Origin: Ruminiclostridium sp. | Lineage (GTDB): Bacteria; Bacillota; Clostridia; Oscillospirales; Oscillospiraceae | Assembly: GCA_021442645.1 (NCBI GenBank) | Contig: JABUSR010000231.1 | Coordinates: forward strand, 1-24,817 | Direction of reading: 5' to 3' | DNA length: 24,817 nt | Part shown: in pieces, positions 1 through 7,045 of the stretch | Layout of the letters: every line of letters starts with the position of its first letter | How positions within the stretch are numbered: position 1 is the first letter of the stretch | Made by a program: the position numbers and the translations under genes | Notes under the pieces: generated by a model | The model's database searches: none | Told to the model about the DNA's origin: nothing | The model's input: only the letters and a program-made list of their open reading frames with translations

Positions 1-480
1 TCCGCAGAAGCCGACATCAAGCCCGGTAATTGCCTCCCCATCGCGAACATCCCCACCGGCACCGTGATTCACAACATCGAGCTGTATCCCGGCAAGGGTG
101 CCCAGCTAGTTCGTTCCGCCGGCACCTCCGCTCAGCTGATGGCTAAGGAAAACGGCCAGGCTCAGATTCGTATGCCCTCCGGTGAGGTTCGCATCATCCG
201 ACTGAACTGCAAGGCAACCATCGGACAGGTCGGGAACATTGACCATGAGAACATCCACATCGGCAAGGCTGGTCGTAAGCGTCACATGGGCTGGAGACCC
301 ACTGTCCGTGGCTCCGTTATGAACCCCAACGACCATCCCCACGGTGGTGGTGAGGGCAAGTCCCCCGTCGGCCGTCCCGGTCCTGTTACTCCCTGGGGCA
401 AGCCTGCTCTGGGTTACAAGACTCGGAAGACGAAGAACCGCACTGACAAGTTTATTGTCAAGCGCCGCAATGCGAAGTAA
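1..480 (+). CDS. rplB: 50S ribosomal protein L2, C-terminal part
   Basis: This is the C-terminal 159 residues of L2, the large-subunit protein that sits next to the peptidyl transferase centre and helps the subunits join. The frame is open from base 1, so the 5' end lies outside the window. The conserved MNPNDHPHGGGEGK segment (about 320-360) contains the histidine linked to peptidyl transferase function in L2 studies, and the basic tail KTKNRTDKFIVKRRNAK is typical of the family. An internal GTG at 64 is not the start, because L2 sequence continues upstream of it. rpsS follows after 18 nt with an AAGGAGG site, as in the S10 operon of most bacteria. Confidence 0.97.
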   Translation, partial: SAEADIKPGNCLPIANIPTGTVIHNIELYPGKGAQLVRSAGTSAQLMAKENGQAQIRMPSGEVRIIRLNCKATIGQVGNIDHENIHIGKAGRKRHMGWRPTVRGSVMNPNDHPHGGGEGKSPVGRPGPVTPWGKPALGYKTRKTKNRTDKFIVKRRNAK

Positions 481-498
481 GGAGGAGGCAGTAAAACT

Positions 499-771
499 AT
501 GAGCAGAAGCATCAAGAAAGGCCCGTTTTGCGCCCCCGAGCTTCTTAAGCGGGTCAAGGAAATGAATGAGTCCGGCGACAAGAAGGTGCTGAAGACCTGG
601 AGCAGAGCATCCACCATCTTCCCCGCTTTCGTCGGCCACACGATTGCCGTACACGATGGCCGCAAGCACGTGCCCGTCTATGTCACCGAGGACATGGTCG
701 GGCACAAGCTGGGTGAGTTTGCGCCCACCCGCACCTATCGTGGTCACGCCGGCAGCAAGACTGGTAAGTAA
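499..771 (+). CDS. rpsS: 30S ribosomal protein S19
   Basis: S19 is a small-subunit head protein that forms a complex with S13 and contacts the A- and P-site tRNAs. The 90-residue product begins MSRSIKKGPF, the usual S19 start, and contains the signature region around GHTIAVHDGRKHVPVYV and GHKLGEFAPTRTYRGH. Length matches the family (about 90-93). The start is preceded by AAGGAGGAGG at good spacing. It lies between rplB and rplV, the invariant S10-operon order, so it is surely co-transcribed with them. Confidence 0.98.
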   Translation: MSRSIKKGPFCAPELLKRVKEMNESGDKKVLKTWSRASTIFPAFVGHTIAVHDGRKHVPVYVTEDMVGHKLGEFAPTRTYRGHAGSKTGK

Positions 772-785
772 GGAGGAGAGATCAA

Positions 786-1121
786 ATGGTAGCAAAAGCT
801 CACGTCAAGTATCTGCGTATCTCTCCCCGTAAAGTGGGAATCGTCGCGGACCTGATTCGCGGCAAGAGTGTGGCACAGGCAACCGCAATCCTGATGACCA
901 CGCCTAAGGCTGCATCTGAGCCCCTGCTGAAGCTCCTGAAGAGCGCAGCAGCAAACGCAGAGAACAATCACAACATGGACCCCGAGAAGCTGTATGTTTC
1001 TGAGGTCTTCGCAGCTCCCGGCCCCATCCTGAAGCGCATCATGCCCCGCGCACAGGGCCGCGCTTATCGCATCAACAAGAGAACCTCTCACGTCACGCTG
1101 GCCGTGGCTGAGAAGGAATAA
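786..1121 (+). CDS. rplV: 50S ribosomal protein L22
   Basis: L22 binds 23S rRNA domains and its long beta-hairpin lines the nascent peptide exit tunnel, near the macrolide site. The 111-residue protein starts MVAKAHVKYLRISPRKV and has the C-terminal hairpin region (GPILKRIMPRAQGRAYRI, then KRTSHVTLAV). No deletion or insertion is visible in the hairpin, so no L22-type macrolide resistance is suggested. AAGGAGGAG precedes the start. Gaps of 14 nt to rpsS and 15 nt to rpsC indicate operon transcription. Confidence 0.98.
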   Translation: MVAKAHVKYLRISPRKVGIVADLIRGKSVAQATAILMTTPKAASEPLLKLLKSAAANAENNHNMDPEKLYVSEVFAAPGPILKRIMPRAQGRAYRINKRTSHVTLAVAEKE

Positions 1122-1136
1122 GGGAGGAGGCAGAAT

Positions 1137-1970
1137 ATGGGACAGAAGATTAATCCCCACGGTCTTCGCGTGGGTGTCATCAAGGACTGGGACTCCCGTT
1201 GGTATGCCCGCAACGAAAAGGTGGGCGACCTGGTCGTCGAAGACTACAACCTGCGTAAGTATCTGAAGAAGACTCTGTACTCCGCAGGTATCCCCAAGAT
1301 CGAGATCGAGCGTGACAACGCCAAGGTCAAAATTTACCTGCACTGCGCCCGCCCCGGTGTGGTCATCGGCAAGGGCGGCACCGAGATTGAGCGGCTGCGC
1401 CTGGAGCTGGAGAAGAAGCTGGGCAAACCCGTGGTCCTGAACATCGTCGAGGTCAAGACCCCCGATACCGATGCTCAGCTGGTTGCAGAGAACATCGCAC
1501 AGCAGCTGGAGAAGCGCATCTCCTTCCGCCGCGCTATGAAGAACTGCATGGGCCGCGCTATGAGAATGGGCGCCCGCGGCATCAAGGTCATGTGTTCCGG
1601 CCGTCTGGGCGGTGCTGAAATCGCCCGCTCCGAGTGCTATCACGACGGAACCATCCCCCTGCAGACTATCCGTGCTGACATCGACTACGGTTTTGCTGAA
1701 GCAGCGACCACCTATGGCCGTATCGGAATCAAGGTTTGGATCTACAAGGGTGAGGTTTTGAGCCAGACCCTGCGTACCACCCCCCGCACCCTGGACACCA
1801 AGAACTTCAAGGAGCGGCCTGACCGTCCTCGCCGCCGCAACGGTGACCGCAGAGACGGCAACTTCAACCGTGACCGTAAGCCCGGCTACGGAAACCGTCA
1901 GGGTGGTTATAACAATAACCGTGGTCCCCGGCCCGCAGCCGGTGCTCCCAAGGAAGGAGGCAACGCCTAA
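1137..1970 (+). CDS. rpsC: 30S ribosomal protein S3 with long Arg/Gly/Asn-rich tail
   Basis: S3 lies at the mRNA entry of the 30S head and contributes to helicase activity. The start MGQKINPHGLRVGVI is canonical. The type-2 KH domain carries the GKGG loop at residues 78-81, and the C-terminal S3 domain runs to about residue 215. The protein is 277 residues, against 218 in Bacillus subtilis and 233 in E. coli. The excess is a low-complexity tail (about 226-277) of RPRRRNGDRR, NFNRDRK and GGYNNNRGPRP type segments. The tail DNA also carries the AAGGAGG site of rplP, whose ATG overlaps the stop codon by one base (TAATG), implying translational coupling. Confidence 0.97.
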   Translation: MGQKINPHGLRVGVIKDWDSRWYARNEKVGDLVVEDYNLRKYLKKTLYSAGIPKIEIERDNAKVKIYLHCARPGVVIGKGGTEIERLRLELEKKLGKPVVLNIVEVKTPDTDAQLVAENIAQQLEKRISFRRAMKNCMGRAMRMGARGIKVMCSGRLGGAEIARSECYHDGTIPLQTIRADIDYGFAEAATTYGRIGIKVWIYKGEVLSQTLRTTPRTLDTKNFKERPDRPRRRNGDRRDGNFNRDRKPGYGNRQGGYNNNRGPRPAAGAPKEGGNA

Positions 1971-2413
1971 TGCTGCTGCCTAAGAGAGTTAAATATCGCC
2001 GTGTGCACCGTGGCCGCATGAAGGGCAAGGCAACGCGCGGCAATACCGTGACTTACGGTCAGTTCGGCCTCCAGGCTATGGAGCCCGGCTGGATTACCAG
2101 CCGCCAGATTGAGGCTGCTCGTATCGCAATGACCCGTTATACCAAGCGTGGCGGTAAGGTCTGGATTAAGATTTTCCCCGATAAGCCCGTCACCGAGAAG
2201 CCCGCTGAGACCCGCATGGGTTCCGGTAAGGGCTCCCCTGAGTACTGGGTGGCCGTGGTCAAGCCCGGCCGTGTGATGTTTGAGATTGCCGGCGTTTCTG
2301 AAGAAGTCGCCCGTGAGGCTCTGCGTCTGGCAAGCCACAAGCTGCCCATCAAGACCAAGTTCGTGACCAAAGAAGAGACTGCCGATGAGGGCGAGAATGG
2401 TGGTGAAGCATGA
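1970..2413 (+). CDS. rplP: 50S ribosomal protein L16
   Basis: L16 organises the aminoacyl-tRNA site of the 50S subunit. The 147-residue protein begins MLLPKRVKYRRVHRGRMKG and keeps the conserved MGSGKGSPEYWVAVVKPG segment near residues 84-101. A short acidic tail (EETADEGENGGEA) extends past the usual end, making it a few residues longer than the 144 of B. subtilis. Its start overlaps the rpsC stop by one base, and its stop overlaps the rpmC start (ATGA). Ribosomes probably re-initiate through this stretch. Confidence 0.98.
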   Translation: MLLPKRVKYRRVHRGRMKGKATRGNTVTYGQFGLQAMEPGWITSRQIEAARIAMTRYTKRGGKVWIKIFPDKPVTEKPAETRMGSGKGSPEYWVAVVKPGRVMFEIAGVSEEVAREALRLASHKLPIKTKFVTKEETADEGENGGEA

Positions 2414-2610
2414 TGAAGGCAAATGAAGTTCGCAAGATGTCTTCCGCTGATTTGGAAAAGAAACTGGTCGAGCTGAAGAAGGACCTGTTCCAGCTCCGTC
2501 TCCAGCATGCCACCAATCAGCTGGAAAACCCCGTCCGCATCACCGAAGTGAAGCGTGACATTGCCAGAGTCAAGACCATTATTCGTGAGCAGCAGAACGC
2601 TGGTCAGTAA
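2410..2610 (+). CDS. rpmC: 50S ribosomal protein L29
   Basis: L29 is a small helical-hairpin protein near the exit of the peptide tunnel, where it helps to dock trigger factor and SRP. The 66-residue sequence shows the family pattern: EVRKMSSADLEKKLVELKKDLFQLRLQ followed by NQLENPVRITEVKRDIARVKT. There are two adjacent ATG codons (2410 and 2413). The first gives the ATGA overlap with rplP, and no clear Shine-Dalgarno lies immediately upstream, so translation is probably coupled to rplP. The choice between the two ATGs cannot be settled from sequence. Confidence 0.96.
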   Translation: MMKANEVRKMSSADLEKKLVELKKDLFQLRLQHATNQLENPVRITEVKRDIARVKTIIREQQNAGQ

Positions 2611-2624
2611 GGAGGAACTGAATC

Positions 2625-2888
2625 ATGAGTGAAAACAGAACTTCTTCCCGTAAGACCAGAGTCGGCCTGGTGGTTTCGGATAAGATGGATAAGACCGTGG
2701 TTGTTGCCATTGCCGACCGTGTGGCACACCCCCTGTACAAGAAGATTGTCAAGAGAACCTACAAACTGAAGGCTCATGACGAGACCAATGCCTGCGGCGT
2801 TGGCGATCGCGTGAAGGTCATGGAGACCCGCCCCCTGTCTAAGGACAAGAGATGGCGCGTGGTCGAGATCATCGAAAAGGCGAAGTAA
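2625..2888 (+). CDS. rpsQ: 30S ribosomal protein S17
   Basis: S17 is a primary 16S rRNA-binding protein with an OB fold. The 87-residue product has the standard elements RKTRVGLVVSDKMDKTVVV near the start, then HPLYKKIVKRTYKLKAHDE and the GDRVKVMETRPLSKDKRWR signature. A short N-terminal MSENRTSS is typical of Gram-positive S17. AAGGAGGA precedes the start at standard spacing. It follows rpmC by 14 nt and precedes rplN by 13 nt, the order expected where S10 and spc operons are fused. Confidence 0.98.
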   Translation: MSENRTSSRKTRVGLVVSDKMDKTVVVAIADRVAHPLYKKIVKRTYKLKAHDETNACGVGDRVKVMETRPLSKDKRWRVVEIIEKAK

Positions 2889-2901
2889 GGAGGTGCCGTA
2901 A

Positions 2902-3270
2902 ATGATCCAGCAGGAAACCTATTTGAAGGTGGCGGACAATACCGGCGCCAAGGAAATTAAGACTATCCGCGTGCTTGGCGGTTCTTCCCGCAAGTACGCT
3001 AACATCGGCGACGTGATCGTGGCTTCTGTGCGTAAGGCTGCCCCCGGCGGCACCGTTAAGAAGGGCGATGTTGTCCGCGCTGTGGTCGTCCGTACCGCCA
3101 AGGGCGTGCGCCGCGGCGACGGCAGCTATGTCCGTTTCGACGACAACGCAGCAGTTCTGATCAAGGACGATAAGAACCCCAGAGGCACCCGTATCTTTGG
3201 CCCTGTCGCCCGTGAGCTCCGTGATAAGGATTACATGAAGATCCTGTCCCTGGCTCCCGAAGTTCTGTAA
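2902..3270 (+). CDS. rplN: 50S ribosomal protein L14
   Basis: L14 sits on the 50S interface, contacts 16S rRNA helix 14 and is the docking site of the ribosome silencing factor RsfS. The 122-residue sequence MIQQETYLKVADNTGAKEI through RGTRIFGPVARELRDKDYMK is the normal full-length form. The ATG is preceded by AAGGAGGTG. No promoter is visible in the 13-nt gap after rpsQ, so the spc genes here appear to be read from the S10 promoter outside the window. Confidence 0.98.
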   Translation: MIQQETYLKVADNTGAKEIKTIRVLGGSSRKYANIGDVIVASVRKAAPGGTVKKGDVVRAVVVRTAKGVRRGDGSYVRFDDNAAVLIKDDKNPRGTRIFGPVARELRDKDYMKILSLAPEVL

Positions 3271-3284
3271 GGGAGGGTACAAAG

Positions 3285-3602
3285 ATGATGAACAAGATGA
3301 GCATTAAGAAAGATGACACTGTCGTCGTGATTACTGGCAAGGACAAGGGTCAGACCGGTAAGGTCATAGCCGTCATGCCCAAGGAGGGCAAGGTAGTTGT
3401 CGAAGGCATCAACATGGTGTCCCGTCACACCCGTCCCCGCAAACAGGGCGACGAGGGCGGCATCATCCAGAAGGAAGCCCCGCTGTACGCTTGCAAGGTA
3501 ATGCGCGTCTGCCCCAAGTGCAGCAAGGCCACCCGTGCCGCCAGCAAGTTTGTTGACGGCAAGAAGGTCCGCGTCTGCAAGAAGTGCGGCGCAGAAATCT
3601 GA
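3285..3602 (+). CDS. rplX: 50S ribosomal protein L24, zinc-ribbon type
   Basis: L24 is an assembly-initiating protein that binds the 5' end of 23S rRNA. The KOW motif lies at about residues 10-37 (DDTVVVITGKDKGQTGKV). The C-terminal part has two CxxC pairs (C76/C79 and C98/C101; VCPKC and VCKKC), the zinc-ribbon form found in many bacteria but not all. Length is 105 residues. Possible starts are the two ATGs at 3285/3288 and a third at 3297; the first fits the GGGAGGG site best. The gap to rplE is 20 nt. Confidence 0.97.
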   Translation: MMNKMSIKKDDTVVVITGKDKGQTGKVIAVMPKEGKVVVEGINMVSRHTRPRKQGDEGGIIQKEAPLYACKVMRVCPKCSKATRAASKFVDGKKVRVCKKCGAEI

Positions 3603-3622
3603 GAGAGGAGGAGTCAAGTACT

Positions 3623-4162
3623 ATGCCTAACCTGAAGACCAAGTATATGGATGAAGTTGCTCCTGCTCTCATGCAGAAGTTCAACTACAAGAGCACCATG
3701 CAGATTCCCCGCATCGAGAAGATTGTTGTGAACGTGGGTTGCAGCGAGGCTCGTGAAAATCCCAAGGTTCTGGACGCTGTCGTTCGCGACTTGGGCGTAA
3801 TTACCGGCCAGAAGGCTATCATCACCAAGGCTAAGAAGTCTGTTGCAAACTTCAAGCTGCGTGAGGGTATGCCCATCGGCGCCAAGGTTACCCTGCGCCA
3901 GGACAAGATGTGGGAGTTTTTGGATCGTCTGTTCAACGTGGCTCTGCCCCGTGTCCGCGACTTCCGCGGCATCAGCGCCAACGCTTTCGACGGCCGCGGC
4001 AACTATGCCCTGGGCGTTAAGGAACAGCTGATTTTCCCCGAGATCGAGTACGACAAGATCGACAAGATCCGCGGTATGGACATCGTTATCTGCACCACCG
4101 CTGAGACTGACGAAGAGGCCAGAGAGCTGCTGACCCTGATCGGCGCTCCCTTCGCCAAGTAA
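3623..4162 (+). CDS. rplE: 50S ribosomal protein L5
   Basis: L5 binds 5S rRNA with L18 and forms an intersubunit bridge with S13. The 179-residue protein MPNLKTKYMDEVAPAL to LTLIGAPFAK has the standard length (179 in B. subtilis and E. coli). The ATG at 3623 was chosen because GAGAGGAGGAG precedes it and the product then aligns from residue 1. An in-frame ATG at 3584 would begin inside rplX and add 13 residues not found in L5. Conserved KIVVNVGCSEARENPKVLD and GRGNYALGVKEQLIFPEI are present. Confidence 0.98.
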   Translation: MPNLKTKYMDEVAPALMQKFNYKSTMQIPRIEKIVVNVGCSEARENPKVLDAVVRDLGVITGQKAIITKAKKSVANFKLREGMPIGAKVTLRQDKMWEFLDRLFNVALPRVRDFRGISANAFDGRGNYALGVKEQLIFPEIEYDKIDKIRGMDIVICTTAETDEEARELLTLIGAPFAK

Positions 4163-4181
4163 TTTAGGAGGAGAACGATCA

Positions 4182-4367
4182 ATGGCTAAATTATCCATGA
4201 AGCTCAAGCAGCAGGCTGAGCCTAAGTTTTCCACCCGCCGCTACAACCGGTGCAAGATTTGCGGCCGTCCCCACGCTTACCTGCGTGACTACGGTATCTG
4301 CCGTATCTGCTTCCGTGAACTGGCACACAAGGGCCAGATCCCCGGCGTCCGGAAGGCTTCCTGGTAA
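4182..4367 (+). CDS. rpsZ: 30S ribosomal protein S14, zinc type
   Basis: S14 is a small-subunit head protein beside S10 and S19. The 61-residue form with two CxxC pairs (C24/C27 and C40/C43; CKICG and CRICF) is the zinc-binding type found in Gram-positive bacteria; the longer zinc-free form lacks these cysteines. TTTAGGAGGAG precedes the ATG. The stop codon lies inside a perfect inverted repeat that begins the structured spacer before rpsH, so S14 translation termination could influence folding of that spacer. Confidence 0.98.
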   Translation: MAKLSMKLKQQAEPKFSTRRYNRCKICGRPHAYLRDYGICRICFRELAHKGQIPGVRKASW

Positions 4368-4533
4368 GAGACTCTTACCATAGCATTGTTATGGTCAGCC
4401 TGACCGGATGGTATCCATCCGGTCGGCTTCCCCATAAATTTCCCGGCCAACGGCAATAGGTCGGTTCCGGTGGGACCCGATACCTTGCCGTTGATACAGG
4501 CAGTGCCTGTAATTTTATAGGAGGTAAATACCT
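4362..4533 (+). promoter_or_regulatory. Structured spacer between rpsZ and rpsH
   Basis: The 166-nt gap is about ten times longer than nearly all others in the cluster and holds consecutive inverted repeats. (a) TGGTAAGAG/CTCTTACCA at 4362-4380 spans the rpsZ stop. (b) ACCATA 4377-4382 / TATGGT 4390-4395 shares bases with (a), so the two are mutually exclusive. (c) GACCGGATGG 4402-4411 / CCATCCGGTC 4415-4424 has a TAT loop and extends with GCC/GGC past one bulged T. (d) AACGGCAA 4449-4456 / TTGCCGTT 4485-4492 has further internal pairing. (e) ACAGGCA/TGCCTGT lies at 4496-4510. The rpsH ribosome site (AGGAGGT, 4519-4525) can also pair with CCT at 4531-4533. No intrinsic terminator, promoter or reading frame is evident. 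A post-transcriptional control role is inferred. Confidence 0.7.
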
Positions 4534-4935
4534 ATGCACATTACTGATCCCATTGCGGATATGCTGACCCGTATCCGCAACGCGAACAACGCCAAGCACG
4601 ACACCGTCGACATTCCTGCTTCTAACATGAAGAAGGCGATTGCTCAGATCCTGCTGGACGAAGGCTACATCAAGGCATTCCAGCTGGTGGAAGACGGTAC
4701 GCAGGGCGTTATCCACGTCACCCTGAAGTACAATAACCCCGGCAAGGAAAAGGTCATTTCTGGCCTGCGCCGCGTCTCTAAGCCCGGCCTGCGTGTTTAC
4801 GCCGGCGCTGACGAGTTGCCCCGCGTCCTGCGTGGCCTGGGTATTGCAATCGTGTCCACTTCTAAGGGCGTCATGACCGATAAGGCTGCTCGCGCAGCAC
4901 ATGTCGGTGGTGAAGTCCTGGCATTCGTCTGGTAA
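4534..4935 (+). CDS. rpsH: 30S ribosomal protein S8
   Basis: S8 binds the central domain of 16S rRNA and in E. coli represses the spc operon by binding its mRNA. The 133-residue product MHITDPIADMLTRIRNANNA to GGEVLAFVW carries the C-terminal S8 signature STSKGVMTDKAARAAHVGG. Length is standard. The start has AGGAGGT at 8 nt. The gene is separated from rpsZ by a structured spacer, so S8 is an obvious candidate ligand for that RNA, although the sequence does not show binding. Confidence 0.98.
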   Translation: MHITDPIADMLTRIRNANNAKHDTVDIPASNMKKAIAQILLDEGYIKAFQLVEDGTQGVIHVTLKYNNPGKEKVISGLRRVSKPGLRVYAGADELPRVLRGLGIAIVSTSKGVMTDKAARAAHVGGEVLAFVW

Positions 4936-4951
4936 GGAGGAGAATTTTACT

Positions 4952-5497
4952 ATGTCTAGAATCGGTAAAATGCCCATCTCTATCCCCGCCGGCGTGGAAG
5001 TGACTATGGGCGAAGGCAATCTGATCACTGTGAAGGGTCCTAAGGGCACTCTGACCCAGCAGTTCAGCGATAAGATGACCCTGACCCGTGAAGACGGTGT
5101 GATCCATGTCACCCGCCCCAACGATGAGAAAGAAAACCGCTCCCTGCATGGTTTGACCCGAACCCTGCTGAACAACATGGTGGTCGGTGTCACCGAGGGC
5201 TACAAGAAGGAACTGGATGTCAACGGTGTTGGTTACCGTGTTGCAAAGGAAGGCAATAAGCTGACCATGAACATCGGATACTCCCACCAGGTTGTGATGG
5301 AAGAGCCCGAGGGCATCACCATCGACGTTCCCACTCCCAACAAGATTATCATCAACGGCATCGACAAGCAGAAGGTCGGCCAGTTTGCCGCTGAGGTCAG
5401 AGGGAAGAGACCCCCGGAACCCTACAAGGGCAAGGGTATCAAGTATACTGACGAGGTCATCCGCCGCAAGGAAGGCAAGACCGGCGTGAAGAAGTAA
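4952..5497 (+). CDS. rplF: 50S ribosomal protein L6
   Basis: L6 sits near the factor-binding centre of the 50S subunit. Translation from ATG 4952 gives 181 residues starting MSRIGKMPISIPAGVEV, the usual L6 start. An upstream in-frame ATG at 4901 lies within rpsH and would add 17 unrelated residues, so it was not used. The C-terminal signature region (RGKRPPEPYKGKGIKY) is intact and ends in a basic tail. GGTAAGGAGGAG precedes the chosen start, with 16 nt between genes. Confidence 0.98.
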   Translation: MSRIGKMPISIPAGVEVTMGEGNLITVKGPKGTLTQQFSDKMTLTREDGVIHVTRPNDEKENRSLHGLTRTLLNNMVVGVTEGYKKELDVNGVGYRVAKEGNKLTMNIGYSHQVVMEEPEGITIDVPTPNKIIINGIDKQKVGQFAAEVRGKRPPEPYKGKGIKYTDEVIRRKEGKTGVKK

Positions 5498-5514
5498 GAA
5501 AGAGGTGTGCCTAA

Positions 5515-5874
5515 ATGATTAAGAGACCCGATACTAACGCTCAGCGTCAGAAGCGTCATAAGCGCGTTCGCGGTAAAGTCTCCGGCACATCCGAGAGACC
5601 CCGTCTGAACGTTTTCCGTAGCGGTACCAACATCTATGCTCAGATCATTGACGACAGCAAGGGTGTGACTCTGGTTTCCGCTAACTCTCTGGAGAAGGAT
5701 TTTGGAGGCCGCGGCAACAACTGCGAAGCAGCTGCCAAGGTCGGCGAAATCATTGGCCAGCGCGCCAAGGACAAGGGCATCGACACTGTAGTCTTCGACC
5801 GCGGCGGTTATGTCTACCACGGCCGCGTGAAGGCTCTGGCAGAAGGCGCCCGCAAGGCCGGCCTGGAATTTTAA
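5515..5874 (+). CDS. rplR: 50S ribosomal protein L18
   Basis: L18 binds 5S rRNA and mediates its attachment to 23S rRNA. The 119-residue product has the basic N-terminal arm (RQKRHKRVRGKVSGTSERPR), the LNVFRSGTNIYAQIID core and the ending VFDRGGYVYHGRVKALAEGAR followed by AGLEF, all typical. The ribosome site AAAGAGGTG is weaker than its neighbours but well spaced. It lies between rplF (17-nt gap) and rpsE (18-nt gap), the normal spc order. Confidence 0.98.
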   Translation: MIKRPDTNAQRQKRHKRVRGKVSGTSERPRLNVFRSGTNIYAQIIDDSKGVTLVSANSLEKDFGGRGNNCEAAAKVGEIIGQRAKDKGIDTVVFDRGGYVYHGRVKALAEGARKAGLEF

Positions 5875-5892
5875 TGGGAGGAGGAAACGAAA

Positions 5893-6393
5893 ATGGCTAG
5901 ATTTGAAAGAGAACCCAGCGAGTATGTCGAAAAAGTCGTTTCCCTGAACCGTGTCTCCAAGACCGTTAAGGGCGGCCGCGTGATGAAGTTCTCCGCCCTG
6001 GTCGTTGTTGGCGACGAGAAGGGTAAGGTCGGTTTCGGCCTTGGCAAGGCTGCAGAAGTTCCCGAAGCAATCCGCAAGGGCCTGGAAGCTGCCAAGAAGA
6101 ACATGTTCACCATCCAGCTCTCCGGCACCACCATTCCTCACGAAGTGATCGGCGAGTTTGGTGCTGGCCGCGTGCTGATGAAGCCCGCTGCCGAAGGTAC
6201 CGGTGTTATCGCCGGCGGCCCCGTTCGTGCCGTCCTGGAAGCAGCTGGTATTAAGGATATTCGTACCAAGTGCCTGCGCTCCAACAACCCGCAGAACGTT
6301 GTCTCCGCTACCATGGAGGGCTTGAAGTCCCTGCGTAGCCCTGAGGCAGTTGCTCGTATCCGCGGCAAGAGCGTGGAAGAGATTCTGGGCTAA
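5893..6393 (+). CDS. rpsE: 30S ribosomal protein S5
   Basis: S5 contributes to decoding fidelity and, with S4 and S3, to the mRNA entry channel. The 166-residue protein has the N-terminal double-stranded-RNA-binding-like S5 domain (VVSLNRVSKTVKGGRVMKFS, then VVVGDEKGKVGFGLGKAAEV) and the C-terminal domain with LEAAGIKDIRTKCLRSNNP. The spectinomycin loop region VSKTVKGGR looks wild type. GGGAGGAGG precedes the start. Length agrees with B. subtilis S5 (166). Confidence 0.98.
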   Translation: MARFEREPSEYVEKVVSLNRVSKTVKGGRVMKFSALVVVGDEKGKVGFGLGKAAEVPEAIRKGLEAAKKNMFTIQLSGTTIPHEVIGEFGAGRVLMKPAAEGTGVIAGGPVRAVLEAAGIKDIRTKCLRSNNPQNVVSATMEGLKSLRSPEAVARIRGKSVEEILG

Positions 6394-6407
6394 GGAGGGC
6401 TTAAAGA

Positions 6408-6590
6408 ATGGCTAATCTGAACATTAAGCTCGTCAAGAGCCTGAACGGCCGGATTGCAAAGCATAAGGCCACCGCAGAAGCTCTCGGCCTGCGCAAGATC
6501 GGCGACACCACCGTGCAGCCTGACAATGCTGCCACCCGGGGCAAGATCGCCCACATCGGTTACCTGATCCAGGTTACCGAGGAACAGTAA
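6408..6590 (+). CDS. rpmD: 50S ribosomal protein L30
   Basis: L30 is a small 50S protein that binds 23S rRNA. The 60-residue product contains NIKLVKSLNGRIAKHKATAE and LRKIGDTTVQPDNAATRGKI, matching the family pattern in which a short beta strand is followed by a helix and the RKIG turn. AAGGAGGGC precedes the ATG. The rplO ribosome site (GGAGGTG) lies directly after the stop codon. Confidence 0.97.
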   Translation: MANLNIKLVKSLNGRIAKHKATAEALGLRKIGDTTVQPDNAATRGKIAHIGYLIQVTEEQ

Positions 6591-6604
6591 TGGAGGTGCG
6601 CAAC

Positions 6605-7045
6605 ATGAAACTGCATGAACTTTCCCCCGTCCCCGGATCCAACCCCAAGGCCTATCGCAAGGGCCGCGGAAATGGGTCCGGCAATGGCAAGACCGCAGGT
6701 CGCGGCCAGAAGGGCCAGTGGTCCCGTTCCGGTGGCGGTGTCCGCGTCGGTTTCGAAGGCGGCCAGATGCCTTTGGCACGTCGTCTTCCCAAGAGAGGTT
6801 TCCACAACATCTTTGCTAAGCCTCTGGAAGCAATCAATGTCTCCGCGCTGGAGAAGTTCGAGGATGGCGCAACCGTCACCGTCAACGAGTTGCTTGAGCA
6901 GGGTGTCCTGTCCAAGTGCGAGTATGGCGTGAAGATCCTCGGCAACGGCAGCTTGACTAAGAAGCTGACCGTTAAGGCCAACGCTTTCTCCGAGTCCGCA
7001 AAGGCAAAAATTGAAGAAGCAGGTGGGAAGGCTGAGGTGGTCTAA
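6605..7045 (+). CDS. rplO: 50S ribosomal protein L15
   Basis: L15 is a late-assembly 50S protein. The 146-residue product starts MKLHELSPVPGSNPKAYRKG, followed by the Gly/Arg-rich stretch (GRGNGSGNGKTAGRGQKG) and FEGGQMPLARRLPKRGF, all canonical. An ATG at 6590 is in frame but overlaps the rpmD stop and precedes the GGAGGTG site, so 6605 is preferred; the resulting length equals B. subtilis L15. Its stop codon overlaps the secY ATG by one base, coupling ribosomal and translocon gene translation. Confidence 0.98.
   Translation: MKLHELSPVPGSNPKAYRKGRGNGSGNGKTAGRGQKGQWSRSGGGVRVGFEGGQMPLARRLPKRGFHNIFAKPLEAINVSALEKFEDGATVTVNELLEQGVLSKCEYGVKILGNGSLTKKLTVKANAFSESAKAKIEEAGGKAEVV

Noticed and set aside
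4368..4533. rpsZ-rpsH spacer as a decayed gene or a promoter region
   Set aside because: No frame of useful length or recognisable remnant is present, and I found no convincing -35/-10 pair; paired segments account for most of the sequence.
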